Of a stretch of 64,000 bases of DNA, positions 18,223 through 27,168 are shown one piece after another (the stretch's first letter is position 1; each line of letters begins with the position of its first letter). Position numbers and translations under genes: made by a program. The notes beneath the pieces were generated by a model, which saw nothing but the letters and a program-made list of their open reading frames with translations, was not told the DNA's origin and made no database searches. The DNA is from JBKBKC01 sp046294265 (GTDB lineage Bacteria; Pseudomonadota; Alphaproteobacteria; Rhodobacterales; Rhodobacteraceae): positions 160,518 to 224,517 of the forward strand of contig JBKBKC010000006.1 of NCBI GenBank assembly GCA_046294265.1, given 5' to 3'.

Positions 18223-18646
18223 CCACCAGATGCGTTTCTTGATGCAGACGGACCTTGCAGGTGCAATGGCCGTGGTCGAACGGCCCGGATGCGCCCTTCA
18301 CCCCCCGTTTCCGCATCAGCGCAAGGATGCCCCGGCGGTCATAGGCGGTGTCACCGTGGAACACGTCCGAAAACAGCGTCACCGCGCGCTCATCGGAGGT
18401 CGGCACCGAGATCTGCCATCCGGCCACGCAATCCGCGATCACCTCCCGGCTATGCGCTGCATCGAAGTTGCGGCCATGGCGGATGTCGGCGGTGACGAAA
18501 TACACGAAACGATCCTGCTGGCGGTCGAACAGCATGCTGCGCATCTGGGTTCCGCGATCCTCGCAGGTGGAAAGCGAAATCGCCGTTGCCGCCACCGCAC
18601 CTGGCAGCGCCGCAAGGCACAGTCCTGATACGGCCGCGCGGATCAC
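18215..18646 (-). CDS. Small exported protein within the nuo operon
   Basis: 143 residues if started at the GTG at 18644-18646, which overlaps the nuoJ stop (GTGA) and gives a clean signal peptide, VIRAAVSGLCLAALPGAVA, before TAISLSTCEDRG. A longer frame exists but would lie inside nuoJ. The mature protein has four or five Cys, ends with HCTCKVRLHQETHLVDD, and no recognised domain. Its place among nuo genes and coupling to nuoJ suggest co-expression with complex I, but a role in the enzyme is not shown by sequence. Confidence 0.7.
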   Translation of the reverse strand: MIRAAVSGLCLAALPGAVAATAISLSTCEDRGTQMRSMLFDRQQDRFVYFVTADIRHGRNFDAAHSREVIADCVAGWQISVPTSDERAVTLFSDVFHGDTAYDRRGILALMRKRGVKGASGPFDHGHCTCKVRLHQETHLVDD

Positions 18647-19257
18647 AGGCCCTGCCCCGGCTTGACGTCTTTCAATTCCATTGCCTTGGCCGGATCGCGC
18701 CACATCTGGTGCAGCACGTTCTGGCGCTTGACGTCCTTCCTGTGCCGCAGCGTCAACAGGATCGCCCCGATCATCGCCACCAGAAGGATCATCCCCGAAA
18801 GCTGGAACAGCAGGAAATACTTGTCATAGATCAGCATCCCCAGCGCGCGGGTGTTTTCCACCTCGGCCGGATCGGGCGCCACGGCCTGCCGCAGGCCCGG
18901 CGCGCCATCGGCCTGCACCCAGACCCCCAACGCCAGCCCGAACTGGATCAGGAGGATCACCCCGATCAACAGCGCGAGCGGCATGTAGCGCGCCATCTCG
19001 CCCTTCAGCGCCGCGAAATCCACATCGAGCATCATCACCACGAAGAGGAACAGAACCGCCACCGCGCCCACATAGACGATGATGAGAAGCATCGCGACGA
19101 ATTCTGCCCCCAGCAGCACGAACAGCCCCGCCGCAGACAGGAACGCCAATATCAGCCACAGCACCGAATGCACCGGGTTGCGGCTGACCGTAACCAGAAG
19201 GCCCGCCGTGACGGCGGTGATCGCAAAGGCGTAAAAGGCGAGGTCGGCGACCGTCAT
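18643..19257 (-). CDS. nuoJ: NADH-quinone oxidoreductase subunit J
   Basis: 204-residue membrane subunit of complex I with five predicted helices. The conserved helix-3 region is FVLLGAEFVAMLLIIVYVGAVAVLFLFVVMML, here seen as its parts VAMLLIIVYVGAVAVLFLF and VVMMLDVDF. The ATG overlaps the stop of the upstream carboxymuconolactone-decarboxylase-like gene (ATGA). The C-terminal soluble tail (RHRKDVKRQNVLHQMWRDPA) is slightly longer than in E. coli, as usual in alphaproteobacteria. Confidence 0.96.
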   Translation of the reverse strand: MTVADLAFYAFAITAVTAGLLVTVSRNPVHSVLWLILAFLSAAGLFVLLGAEFVAMLLIIVYVGAVAVLFLFVVMMLDVDFAALKGEMARYMPLALLIGVILLIQFGLALGVWVQADGAPGLRQAVAPDPAEVENTRALGMLIYDKYFLLFQLSGMILLVAMIGAILLTLRHRKDVKRQNVLHQMWRDPAKAMELKDVKPGQGL

Positions 19258-19661
19258 GCGGGTTTCTCCTCGTCGCCGAACACCGACTGCGCGATCTCGA
19301 GCGCCTTTTGCATCGCGGGCAAGCCGCCGAACATGCTCATCTGATAGATCACCTCGGCAATCTCGCGCTGCGTGGCGCCCGCCTCGCGCGCGTGGCGCAC
19401 CGTCAGCTTCAGCTGCGGCTCGGCCTGCGCGCCCAGCACGGTCAGCGCGGCGATTGTCACCAGCATCCGCGTCTTGGCATCCAGCCCGTCACGGTTGAAG
19501 GTGCGGCCAAAGGCCATCTCCATGAAATCCTTGGACATGGTGGGGATCATGTCCTCGAACCCCTTGACCTTGAAGGTCTCCAGCGCCGGGTTGAAGGAGC
19601 GGGCCATCTGCTGGCCCTGCTCCATCATCTGCCCCATCATCTTGGCCCATGCATCGGTCAT
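19254..19661 (-). CDS. Carboxymuconolactone decarboxylase / AhpD-like protein
   Basis: 135-residue all-helical protein of the CMD family: MSKDFMEMAFGRTFNRDGLD, KTRMLVTIAALTVLGAQAE and HAREAGATQREIAEVIYQMS with the conserved His-Arg-Glu region. The redox CXXC of AhpD is missing, so a peroxidase-reductase role is unlikely. I start at the ATG at 19659-19661 (MTDAWAKMMGQMMEQGQQMA), just 4 bases after the nuoI stop, since the longer frame runs into nuoI. Its stop overlaps nuoJ. Its connection to complex I is by position only. Confidence 0.88.
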   Translation of the reverse strand: MTDAWAKMMGQMMEQGQQMARSFNPALETFKVKGFEDMIPTMSKDFMEMAFGRTFNRDGLDAKTRMLVTIAALTVLGAQAEPQLKLTVRHAREAGATQREIAEVIYQMSMFGGLPAMQKALEIAQSVFGDEEKPA

Positions 19662-19665
19662 CGGA

Positions 19666-20160
19666 TCACCTGTAGGGCGCGTCGATGGCGAGGTTGCGCG
19701 CGATCTGCGCTTCCCACCGTGCGCCGTTGTCCAGCAGTTTTTCCTTGGTGTAAAACAGCTCTTCGCGCGTTTCGGTCGCGAATTCGAAGTTCGGCCCCTC
19801 GACGATCGCATCCACCGGGCAAGCCTCCTGACAGAACCCGCAGTAAATGCATTTGGTCATGTCGATGTCATAGCGCGTCGTGCGGCGCGACCCGTCCTCG
19901 CGCGGTTCCGCGTCGATGGTGATCGCCTGCGCGGGGCACACCGCCTCGCACAGCTTGCAGGCGATGCAGCGTTCCTCGCCGTTGGGATAGCGGCGCAGCG
20001 CGTGTTCGCCGCGGAACCGGGGGCTCAACGGGCCCTTTTCATGCGGGTAGTTCAGCGTGACCTTCGGCGCGAAGAAATACTTCATTCCCAGCGCGAAACC
20101 CTTGATGAAATCCTGCAAGAGGAAATAGCGGGTGGCGCGGTTCCAGTCGATGTTTGCCAT
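19666..20160 (-). CDS. nuoI: NADH-quinone oxidoreductase subunit I
   Basis: 164-residue peripheral-arm subunit of complex I that carries iron-sulfur clusters N6a and N6b. Two 4Fe-4S motifs are intact: CIACKLCEAVCPAQAIT and CIYCGFCQEACPVDAIV. I start at the ATG at 20158-20160 (MANIDWNRATRYFLLQDF), which overlaps the stop of the upstream methyltransferase-like gene in a TGATG arrangement. Confidence 0.97.
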   Translation of the reverse strand: MANIDWNRATRYFLLQDFIKGFALGMKYFFAPKVTLNYPHEKGPLSPRFRGEHALRRYPNGEERCIACKLCEAVCPAQAITIDAEPREDGSRRTTRYDIDMTKCIYCGFCQEACPVDAIVEGPNFEFATETREELFYTKEKLLDNGARWEAQIARNLAIDAPYR

Positions 20161-20930
20161 CACTCGGCCTCCTGTGCGTCCAGCCGGGTTTCCCCGGCAT
20201 TGGTGTGCGACGACCATTTCGTCTCATAGTCGCTTTGCAGCATGATGTCGCGCAGCGACGATGTCGGCAGCCGCTCAACCTCGTAATACAGATAAAGCCG
20301 CCCGGTGGGCAGCTTGCCCTTCAACCGCAGCCGCTTTCCGGTCAGCGCGGGATCGGGGAAGGGCACATGCTCATCCGCCTCGCCCGGCGATTTCTTGATC
20401 GCGCGGCAGTCATGCACATGACAGCCCGCAGTGCGCCCCCAGAATGTCCAGACCAGCTCGGGGTTGAACTGATAGATCCCGTGCCCCACCCAGCCATTCA
20501 TCCCGTTTGCCGAGACGAAGCGTCCGCCCGGCGCCAGCATCCGAAACACGTTCTCCAGCGCCTGCGGCACGTTGAACACATGCTCCAGCGTGCCGCCGTC
20601 AAAGATGAAACCGAACTGCCCTTCCAGCGACGCGGGCACGGGTCTGTTCAGGTCCTGCAAGATCGCGGCCCCTTCGTAATCGGAAAAGTCCATCGCCTCC
20701 ATCTCGCCAAAGCCCAGCCTGCGCATCAGCGTTTCGCAATAGCCGTCATCCTGCAGATAATCGAACCGCCGCCCCTCCAGCCCGTTGGCCTTTAGCGCCA
20801 CCTCATAGCGTTTGGCAAACTGCGGCTGCAGGGCAAAGCCGTGGCGGCCCAGCATCAGCGTCCGCCCCGCAGGCCGGAACCGCCGCGACAGCTCGCACAA
20901 CCGCTCAAACAGCACGTAATCGACCCCCAT
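20160..20930 (-). CDS. SAM-dependent methyltransferase-like protein in the nuo operon
   Basis: 256 residues. The pattern is that of a class I methyltransferase: GRTLMLGRHGF near the N terminus in place of a clear glycine-rich motif I, DFSDYEGA, FDGGTLEHVFNVPQALENVF (motif around the acidic loop) and LAPGGRFVSANGMNGWVGHG. It resembles the methyltransferase domains often found with polysaccharide genes, but motif I is weak, so activity is unsure. Start ATG has GGGGG seven bases upstream. It sits between nuoH (3-base gap) and nuoI (overlap); a complex I methylation role is only a guess. Confidence 0.75.
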   Translation of the reverse strand: MGVDYVLFERLCELSRRFRPAGRTLMLGRHGFALQPQFAKRYEVALKANGLEGRRFDYLQDDGYCETLMRRLGFGEMEAMDFSDYEGAAILQDLNRPVPASLEGQFGFIFDGGTLEHVFNVPQALENVFRMLAPGGRFVSANGMNGWVGHGIYQFNPELVWTFWGRTAGCHVHDCRAIKKSPGEADEHVPFPDPALTGKRLRLKGKLPTGRLYLYYEVERLPTSSLRDIMLQSDYETKWSSHTNAGETRLDAQEAE

Positions 20931-20933
20931 CCG

Positions 20934-21974
20934 CTAGCCCCCAACCGACCAGCGCGCCCATGCCCCGCCCAGCACCTCGAACTTGGCCAGAAACGCTACC
21001 AGCACCACCCAGCCCAACGACAGCGGCAGGAACACCTTCCAGCCAATCCGCATCAGCTGGTCATAGCGGTAGCGCGGCACGATGGCCTTGACCATCGCGA
21101 AGAGGAAAAAGAAGAACGCCATCTTGGCCAGCATCCACAGCGCCCCGTCGGGCAGGCCCGGAATGGGTGACAGCCAGCCGCCGAAGAACAGAAGGCTGAG
21201 AAGCGCGCACATCAGGAAGATGGCGATGTATTCGCCCGCCATGAACAGAAGGTAGGGGGTGGAGGAATATTCCACCATGAACCCCGCCACCAGTTCGGAC
21301 TCCGCCTCGGGCAGATCGAACGGCGGGCGGTTGGTTTCGGCCAGCGCAGAGATGAAGAACAGAACCACCATCGGCAGATGCGGCAGCCAGTACCAGTTGA
21401 ACAGCCCGAAATCCCCGCGCTGCGCCTCGACGATCACGCTCAGGTTCATCGACCCGGTGGTGATAATCACCCCGATGATGATGAGGCCGAGGCTGACCTC
21501 ATAGCTGATCATCTGCGCCGCCGACCGCAGCGAGCCAAGGAAGGCATATTTGGAGTTGGACGCCCAGCCGCCCATGATCACGCCATAAACCTCGAGCGAG
21601 GAGACGGCAAAGACGAACAGGATCGCCACGTTGATGTCGGCCAGCACCCAGCCCGCATTGAACGGGATCACCGCCCAGGCCAGCACCGCCAGCACGAACG
21701 AGAGCATGGGCGCCAGAAAGAACACCGGCCGGTCCACGCCCGCCGGCACCACGATTTCCTTGACCACATACTTCAGCGCGTCTGCCACGGTCTGCAACAG
21801 GCCCCAGGCGCCCACCACGTTGGGGCCGCGCCGCATCTGAACGGCGGCCCAGATCTTGCGGTCGCCATAGACGAGAAACAGGAGACTGATCATTACGAAG
21901 CCGATGACCAGCAGGCTCTGCGCCGCGATCACAAGCGCGATGCCCGCCCCCGATTGCATGAAACCACCGTCCAT
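20934..21974 (-). CDS. nuoH: NADH-quinone oxidoreductase subunit H
   Basis: 346-residue membrane subunit of complex I that forms the quinone-entry cavity together with NuoB and NuoD. About eight helices. Characteristic YGDRKIWAAVQMRRGPNVVG, the glutamate-rich loop ALAETNRPPFDLPEAESELV and GFMVEYSSTPYLLFMAGEY are all present. The start MDGGFMQSG has AGGGG seven bases upstream. Nine bases separate it from the upstream lipoprotein-like gene. Confidence 0.97.
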   Translation of the reverse strand: MDGGFMQSGAGIALVIAAQSLLVIGFVMISLLFLVYGDRKIWAAVQMRRGPNVVGAWGLLQTVADALKYVVKEIVVPAGVDRPVFFLAPMLSFVLAVLAWAVIPFNAGWVLADINVAILFVFAVSSLEVYGVIMGGWASNSKYAFLGSLRSAAQMISYEVSLGLIIIGVIITTGSMNLSVIVEAQRGDFGLFNWYWLPHLPMVVLFFISALAETNRPPFDLPEAESELVAGFMVEYSSTPYLLFMAGEYIAIFLMCALLSLLFFGGWLSPIPGLPDGALWMLAKMAFFFFLFAMVKAIVPRYRYDQLMRIGWKVFLPLSLGWVVLVAFLAKFEVLGGAWARWSVGG

Positions 21975-21983
21975 CGCCTGCCC

Positions 21984-22388
21984 CTATACCGTCGGTATGC
22001 CTTGTGCGCCGCAATCCCTTACCACCACTTCCGCGTCAAGCGTGCGAACGCCGCGCGGCAGCGAGGACGACACGGTGTAAACCGCATCCGCGCGCCAGAT
22101 GCCACCCCGTTCCGCCGTGGCGGTGCGAACATTGCGTGCAAAACCATAGCCGCGGATCAGCGCGTATTGCGCGGCCGCACAGCGCGCGTAGTTTTCCACA
22201 TCCGCCGCCCCGCGCGCGCCGCGCATCGCCACGCGGAAATTCACCAGATCGCCGTCCAACAGCACGGTCTCGATGCCCCGATACTCGGGCGCGAAATCTC
22301 CGCGCCCGACGCCCGCGCCATCGCCGGGCACGCAGGCCGAAGCCCCCGCCAGCGACAGCGAAAGGCCAAGCGCGCGCGCCATCGTCAT
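21984..22388 (-). CDS. Putative lipoprotein within the nuo operon
   Basis: 134 residues beginning MTMARALGLSLSLAGASACV. The short hydrophobic stretch before Cys (GASAC) resembles a lipoprotein signal, though the lipobox is not canonical. The mature part includes RCAAAQYALIRGYGFARNVR and SSSLPRGVRTLDAEVVVRDC. The ATG at 22386-22388 overlaps the nuoG stop (ATGA); a second ATG two codons on is an alternative. Unknown function; probably envelope-located. Confidence 0.75.
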   Translation of the reverse strand: MTMARALGLSLSLAGASACVPGDGAGVGRGDFAPEYRGIETVLLDGDLVNFRVAMRGARGAADVENYARCAAAQYALIRGYGFARNVRTATAERGGIWRADAVYTVSSSLPRGVRTLDAEVVVRDCGAQGIPTV

Positions 22389-24406
22389 TCTGCCGCCATC
22401 GCTGTGTCCACCCGGCCCGCCGCCAGCCGCGAACATTCGGCCATGAGGGCAGAAGCCCGCGCAATCGCGTTGGTCAGGTAGAAATCCGCCACCGCAGGCG
22501 CGAAATCGCCCGTGTCCATGTCGGCCAGCGGCATCGGCTGCCACTCGTTCACCGGAACCTCGTCGATCCGCCCCAGATGCGGATGCGCCGCCACCAGCGC
22601 ACGGCGCAGGGCGGCAAGGCTGTCCCATGGCAGCGCGGCCCCCAGTTCGCCCGAGACGGCGCGCAGGATCGCCCAGTTTTCCTTGGCCTCGCCGGGCGGG
22701 AACCCGGCGCGCAGGGCAAGTTGGGGCCGCCCCTCGGTGTTGACGAAAAGCCCGTTCTCCTCGGTGTAGGCCGCGCCCGGAAGGATGATGTCGGCCCGGT
22801 GCGCGCCCCGGTCGCCGTGGTGGCCCTGATAGATCACCAGCGGCCCGGCGGGCAGGTCCACCTCATCCGCGCCCAGGTTCCAGATCACCTCGGCCCCTTC
22901 CAGCGCCGCCGCCATCCCGCCCTCGGTGGTGCAGCCCACATCCATCGCACCCACGCGCGACGCCGCCGTATGGAGCACGAGGAACCCGGACTTGCTGTTC
23001 TCGGCCAACCGCATCGCATGGGCCAGCACCGCCGCGCCATCCGCACCGGTCAGCGCGCCCTGCCCCACGATCACCAGCGTCGGCTTTCCTTTCGTCGCCT
23101 CGGAGATTTCCATTCCCGAAAGTCGGGCCAGCGCCGCGCGGTCGGTGCCGACATGGGCGTGGTCGTAGGTCAGGTCCGCCGCCGGCCCCACCAGCCCCAC
23201 CTCGGCCCCCATCGTCCAGGCCTTGCGGATGCGGGCATTCAGCACGGGCGACTCGTCGCGCGGGTTGGTGCCGATCAGCTGAATCATCTTCGCGCTGTCG
23301 ATGTCCTCGACGGTCGCGGTGCCGACATAGGCACTACGGTTTCCGGGCGGCAGATGCGCGCCATCCGTGCGGCATTCGACATGCCCGCCCATCCCCTCGA
23401 TCAGGGTCTTGAGGCTGTAGGCCGCCTCGACCGGGGCAAGATCGCCCACGATCCCGGCCACCCGCTTGCCCTTCATCGCCGCTGCCGCCGCAGCGAGCGC
23501 CTCGCCCCAGGTCGCAGGCCGCAGCTTGCCGCCCTCGCGGATATAGGGCCGGTCCAGCCGCTGGCGCCGCAAGCCGTCCCAGACAAAGCGCGTCTTGTCC
23601 GAAATCCACTCTTCGTTCACGCCGTCATGGTTGCGCGGCAGGATGCGCATGACCTCGCGCCCCTTTGTGTCCACCCGGATGTTCGACCCCAAGGCATCCA
23701 TCACGTCGATGGTCTCGGTCTTGGTCAGCTCCCAGGGCCGGGCGGTAAAAGCATAGGGTTTGGAGGTCAGCGCCCCCACCGGACACAGGTCGATGATGTT
23801 GCCCTGAAGGTTGCTGTTCAGCGTCTCGTTCAGGTAGCTGGTGATCTCGGCATCCTCGCCCCGGCCCGTCTGGCCCATCTGGGTGATCCCCGCCACCTCC
23901 GAGGTAAAGCGCACGCAGCGCGTGCAAGAGATGCAGCGCGTCATCTTGGTGGCGACCAATGGCCCCAGGTCCAGGTCTTCCGACGCCCGCTTCGGCTCGC
24001 GGTAGCGGCTGAAATCCACGCCGTAGGCCATCGCCTGATCCTGAAGATCGCACTCGCCGCCCTGATCGCAGATCGGGCAATCCAGAGGATGGTTGATGAG
24101 CAGGAACTCCATCACCCCCTCGCGCGCCTTCTTCACCATCGGCGTGTTGGTGAACACCTGCGGCGTCTCGCCATTCGGGCCGGGGCGCAGGTCGCGCACC
24201 TGCATGGCGCAAGAGGCGGCGGGCTTGGGCGGCCCGCCCTTCACCTCGACCAGACACATCCGGCAGTTGCCCGCGATGGTCAGCCGTTCGTGATAGCAAA
24301 AGCGCGGAATCTCCACGCCCGCCACCTCGGCCGCCTGGATCAGGGTCATCGCCCCGTCCACCTCGACTTCGATGCCGTCGATACTGACCTTCTTGAGGTT
24401 TGTCAT
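22385..24406 (-). CDS. nuoG: NADH-quinone oxidoreductase subunit G
   Basis: 673-residue iron-sulfur subunit of the peripheral arm of complex I. N-terminal 2Fe-2S motif (FCYHERLTIAGNCRMCLVEV), the His-coordinated region, CPICDQGGECDLQDQAM for N5, and CISCTRCVRFTSEVAG for N4 are all visible. The large C-terminal part is a degenerate molybdopterin-oxidoreductase fold that binds no cofactor in complex I. Start is the ATG at 24404-24406 (MTNLKKVSIDGIEVEVDG), four bases after the DUF3291-like gene stop; the longer frame would overlap it. Confidence 0.97.
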   Translation of the reverse strand: MTNLKKVSIDGIEVEVDGAMTLIQAAEVAGVEIPRFCYHERLTIAGNCRMCLVEVKGGPPKPAASCAMQVRDLRPGPNGETPQVFTNTPMVKKAREGVMEFLLINHPLDCPICDQGGECDLQDQAMAYGVDFSRYREPKRASEDLDLGPLVATKMTRCISCTRCVRFTSEVAGITQMGQTGRGEDAEITSYLNETLNSNLQGNIIDLCPVGALTSKPYAFTARPWELTKTETIDVMDALGSNIRVDTKGREVMRILPRNHDGVNEEWISDKTRFVWDGLRRQRLDRPYIREGGKLRPATWGEALAAAAAAMKGKRVAGIVGDLAPVEAAYSLKTLIEGMGGHVECRTDGAHLPPGNRSAYVGTATVEDIDSAKMIQLIGTNPRDESPVLNARIRKAWTMGAEVGLVGPAADLTYDHAHVGTDRAALARLSGMEISEATKGKPTLVIVGQGALTGADGAAVLAHAMRLAENSKSGFLVLHTAASRVGAMDVGCTTEGGMAAALEGAEVIWNLGADEVDLPAGPLVIYQGHHGDRGAHRADIILPGAAYTEENGLFVNTEGRPQLALRAGFPPGEAKENWAILRAVSGELGAALPWDSLAALRRALVAAHPHLGRIDEVPVNEWQPMPLADMDTGDFAPAVADFYLTNAIARASALMAECSRLAAGRVDTAMAAE

Positions 24407-24410
24407 GGAC

Positions 24411-24902
24411 CTACTCCGCCGCCACTTGCGCGCAGCCATGGGTTTTCCACAGCCGCGCCTCTTTCAGATGCGACCAGCCGAAGGCGTGGTCGCTGTTGCC
24501 ATGCGCCGCAAGATGGTCCAGCCGCGCCAGCCCCTCGTCCAACTTGGGCCGGTGCCCGGCAGGCACCCACCACATCACGAAATGCATCCGGCCCAGCACC
24601 CGAAACCACTCCGCCCGACGCTCGTAGAATTGGCGGTGCACGGTGTTCCAGACAAAGGCCTCCAGCGTCTCGACACTTTCCCACACGGTCAGGTTCGACA
24701 CGTATTGCGGATCGCCGCCGATCTTGACCTCGGTGTTGCCGGTGCCCGGCTCGCCCGAGCCTTCCATCATCCAGACGAACCCCGGCATCCGCTTGCCCAG
24801 CCCGTTCACGCGGTCCAGCGCCGCCATGAACTCGGCCACGCGCGGATCGCCCGTCGGCGCGACCAGCCGTCCGACGTTCAGTTCGGCCAGATGCAGCGTC
24901 AT
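24411..24902 (-). CDS. DUF3291-like protein within the nuo operon
   Basis: 163-residue soluble protein beginning MTLHLAELNVGRLVAPTGDP. The pattern FVWMMEGSGEPG, NLTVWESVETLEAFVWNTVH and MHFVMWWVPAGHRPKLDEGL matches the DUF3291 family, whose fold is dimeric alpha/beta-barrel-like; the biochemical role is unknown. The ATG at 24900-24902 overlaps the stop of the upstream exported protein (ATGA), and nuoG follows after four bases. Family assignment from memory, no search made. Confidence 0.8.
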   Translation of the reverse strand: MTLHLAELNVGRLVAPTGDPRVAEFMAALDRVNGLGKRMPGFVWMMEGSGEPGTGNTEVKIGGDPQYVSNLTVWESVETLEAFVWNTVHRQFYERRAEWFRVLGRMHFVMWWVPAGHRPKLDEGLARLDHLAAHGNSDHAFGWSHLKEARLWKTHGCAQVAAE

Positions 24903-25309
24903 CCCGATACCCGCAGCAACGATCCCACCGGCGAACGCTTGCGCACCTCGTCGCGGGCCACGCGGCAATAGCTCTCCACGTCGCCGGGCACGGCCCCCGC
25001 CTGCGCCAGATAGGCTTCGGCTGCGGCCTTGATGCGGTCTTTCTGGGCGCGGTCCTTGAGGAAGGCCTTGACCTCGGCCTCCGCATAGCCCTGCGCGCGG
25101 GCATAGCGTTCCAGCGCGTTCAGCCGGTTCAGCACCACGAACATGCGCGCACTGGCGGCCGGGCAGGTCTTGCGCAGCATGTCGCCCACCTGCGCGGCCA
25201 GCAGTTCGGAATTGATGTGCTTTTCCTGCGCCAGCGGCACCGGCGCCGCTGCGGCAACCGGGGCGGCAAGCGCAACCGTCAAGGCAAGGACAAGTGTCGT
25301 GCGGGACAT
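24899..25309 (-). CDS. Exported protein (DUF5333-like) in the nuo operon
   Basis: 136 residues with a clear Sec signal peptide (MSRTTLVLALTVALAAPVAA). The mature part starts at APVPLAQEKHINSELL and includes two Cys (KTCPAASARMFVVLNRLNAL and VESYCRVARDEV). I choose the ATG at 25307-25309 because AGGAGG lies seven bases upstream. Proteins of this kind, annotated DUF5333 as far as I recall, occur beside nuo genes in Rhodobacteraceae. Function unknown, location periplasmic. Confidence 0.82.
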   Translation of the reverse strand: MSRTTLVLALTVALAAPVAAAAPVPLAQEKHINSELLAAQVGDMLRKTCPAASARMFVVLNRLNALERYARAQGYAEAEVKAFLKDRAQKDRIKAAAEAYLAQAGAVPGDVESYCRVARDEVRKRSPVGSLLRVSG

Positions 25310-25416
25310 CGGGGCCTCCTGTGGCATGATTGCCTGCCAGATAGGCACGGCCCGCCCGGTTATGCGATGACAAGCCCCGACGGGCCGCCCAGGTGCCGCA
25401 ACGATGCCGGACCGGA

Positions 25417-25638
25417 TCATGCGCAGCCCTCGGGAAAGACCCAATCGCCGGCCTGATAGCGGTCATAGATCGACACCCGCACACCGCGCGCCCCACAAGC
25501 CGCGTCCGCCGCGCGCCGCGCATCCGCCCCCTGCCAGTGCCAGAGCCCCGGCACGCGCAGCGCCTCTGCGGCGCGCGGGGCCTCGGCCACCGGTGCCGTG
25601 CAGGCGGTCAGCATCAGGGCCGCGGCCACCCGGATCAC
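25417..25638 (-). CDS. Small lipoprotein coupled to nuoF
   Basis: 73-residue peptide from the GTG at 25636-25638, which overlaps the nuoF stop as GTGA. It has a short signal with a canonical lipobox, VIRVAAALMLTAC, so the mature lipoprotein would start at Cys13. The mature part has Cys at GLWHWQGADARRAADAACGA and the C-terminal PEGCA. Ninety-odd bases of open spacer separate it from the next exported-protein gene. Unknown function; the assignment rests on the lipobox and translational coupling. Confidence 0.72.
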   Translation of the reverse strand: MIRVAAALMLTACTAPVAEAPRAAEALRVPGLWHWQGADARRAADAACGARGVRVSIYDRYQAGDWVFPEGCA

Positions 25639-26933
25639 TCCGCCGCCAGGGCGGCCGTCTTGCGCCCCGTCTTTTTCGCCATGATCCGGTCCTCGATCTC
25701 GTCCCGGAACGCGCGCACGAGGCCCTGGATCGGCCAGGCCGCCGCATCGCCAAGCGCGCAGATCGTGTGCCCCTCGACCTGCTTGGTCACCGACAGGAGC
25801 ATGTCGATTTCCTCGATTTCCGCCTCGCCCCGCACCAGGCGGTCCATCACCCGCATCATCCAGCCCGTGCCCTCGCGGCAGGGCGTGCACTGGCCGCAGC
25901 TTTCATGTTTGTAGAACTTCGACAGGCGCCAGATCGCCTTGATGACATCGGTGGACTTGTCCATCACGATCACCGCCGCCGTGCCCAACCCCGACCGCTG
26001 CTCGCGCAGCCAGTCGAAATCCATGATCGCATCGTCGCATTGCGTCTGCGTCAGCAGGGGCACGGACGACCCGCCGGGGATCACCGCCTTGATGTTCTTC
26101 CACCCGCCCCGCACCCCGCCGCAATGGCGGTCCAAAAGCTCGCGCAGGGGGATCGACATCGCCTCTTCCACCACGCAGGGCGCATTCACATGGCCCGAGA
26201 TCGCGAACAGCTTGGTGCCCGCGTTGTTGGGCCGGCCAAAGCCCGCGAACCACTCCGGCCCCCGACGCAGGATCGTCGGCACCACGGCGATGGATTCAAC
26301 ATTGTTCACCGTGGTCGGGCAGCCGTAAAGACCCGCACCCGCCGGGAAGGGCGGCTTCATCCGGGGCATCCCCTTCTTGCCCTCAAGGCTTTCCAGCAGC
26401 GCCGTTTCCTCGCCACAGATATAGGCCCCGGCACCGTGGTGCACATAGATGTCAAAGGCCCAGCCCGACCCCGCCGCATTCGGGCCCACAAGGCCTGCGT
26501 CATAGCATTCGTCTATGGCCGCCTGCAGCGCCTCGCGCTCGCGGATATACTCGCCACGGATGTAGATGTAGCAGGCATGCGCCCCCATCGCGAAAGACGC
26601 GATCAGGCAGCCCTCGATCAGCGTATGCGGATCGTGGCGCATGATCTCGCGGTCCTTGCAGGTGCCGGGCTCGGATTCGTCCGCGTTCACCACCAGATAG
26701 CTGGGCCGACCGTCGCTTTGCTTGGGCATGAACGACCACTTGAGCCCGGTGGGAAAGCCCGCCCCCCCCCGGCCGCGCAGGCCCGACGCCTTCATCTGGT
26801 CGATGATCGTGGCCGCGCCTCGCGCGAGGATGTCGGCGGTGCCGTCCCAATGGCCGCGCGCCTTCGCCCCGGCGAGGGTGCGGTCGTGCATCCCGTAGAG
26901 GTTGGTGAAAATGCGGTCCTGATCCTTCAGCAT
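25635..26933 (-). CDS. nuoF: NADH-quinone oxidoreductase subunit F
   Basis: 432-residue NADH-oxidising subunit of complex I, holding FMN and 4Fe-4S cluster N3. FMN/NADH glycine-rich region GLRGRGGAGFPTGLKWSFMP near residues 51-70, NADESEPGTCKDRE, and the N3 ligands in ESCGQCTPCREGTGWM with the distant Cys in GHTICALGDAAAWP. Start is the first Met (MLKDQDRIFTNLYG), 10 bases after the upstream two-helix protein. Length matches the family. Confidence 0.97.
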   Translation of the reverse strand: MLKDQDRIFTNLYGMHDRTLAGAKARGHWDGTADILARGAATIIDQMKASGLRGRGGAGFPTGLKWSFMPKQSDGRPSYLVVNADESEPGTCKDREIMRHDPHTLIEGCLIASFAMGAHACYIYIRGEYIREREALQAAIDECYDAGLVGPNAAGSGWAFDIYVHHGAGAYICGEETALLESLEGKKGMPRMKPPFPAGAGLYGCPTTVNNVESIAVVPTILRRGPEWFAGFGRPNNAGTKLFAISGHVNAPCVVEEAMSIPLRELLDRHCGGVRGGWKNIKAVIPGGSSVPLLTQTQCDDAIMDFDWLREQRSGLGTAAVIVMDKSTDVIKAIWRLSKFYKHESCGQCTPCREGTGWMMRVMDRLVRGEAEIEEIDMLLSVTKQVEGHTICALGDAAAWPIQGLVRAFRDEIEDRIMAKKTGRKTAALAAE

Positions 26934-26943
26934 CGTCCGTTCC

Positions 26944-27168
26944 CTATCTTTGCCGCGACTGCCACAGCCGCCACGTCACCACCATCGTCCAGGCGAAAGC
27001 GGCCATCGCCATCATGTCGAACAAGAACACATAGCGCACCTGCCAGCCCAAACGACCGCCCGCCCATTGCGCCACCATCCACAGAAGCATCGTGGCGGCC
27101 AGAACCACGGCCGCCACGCGCACCTGCGCCACGCGGGCGCGCAACCGGGGATCGGGTGCATCGGTCAC
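26944..27168 (-). CDS. Small two-helix membrane protein (DUF5337-like)
   Basis: 74 residues with two predicted transmembrane helices (VRVAAVVLAATMLLWMVAQW and the YVFLFDMMAMAAFAWTMVV stretch) and a positively charged C-terminal end. The start ATG at 27166-27168 overlaps the stop of the upstream HhH protein (ATGA). Proteins of this size and layout, annotated DUF5337 as far as I recall, occur between nuoE and nuoF in Rhodobacteraceae. It could be an assembly or accessory subunit of complex I; nothing in the sequence proves that. Confidence 0.8.
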   Translation of the reverse strand: MTDAPDPRLRARVAQVRVAAVVLAATMLLWMVAQWAGGRLGWQVRYVFLFDMMAMAAFAWTMVVTWRLWQSRQR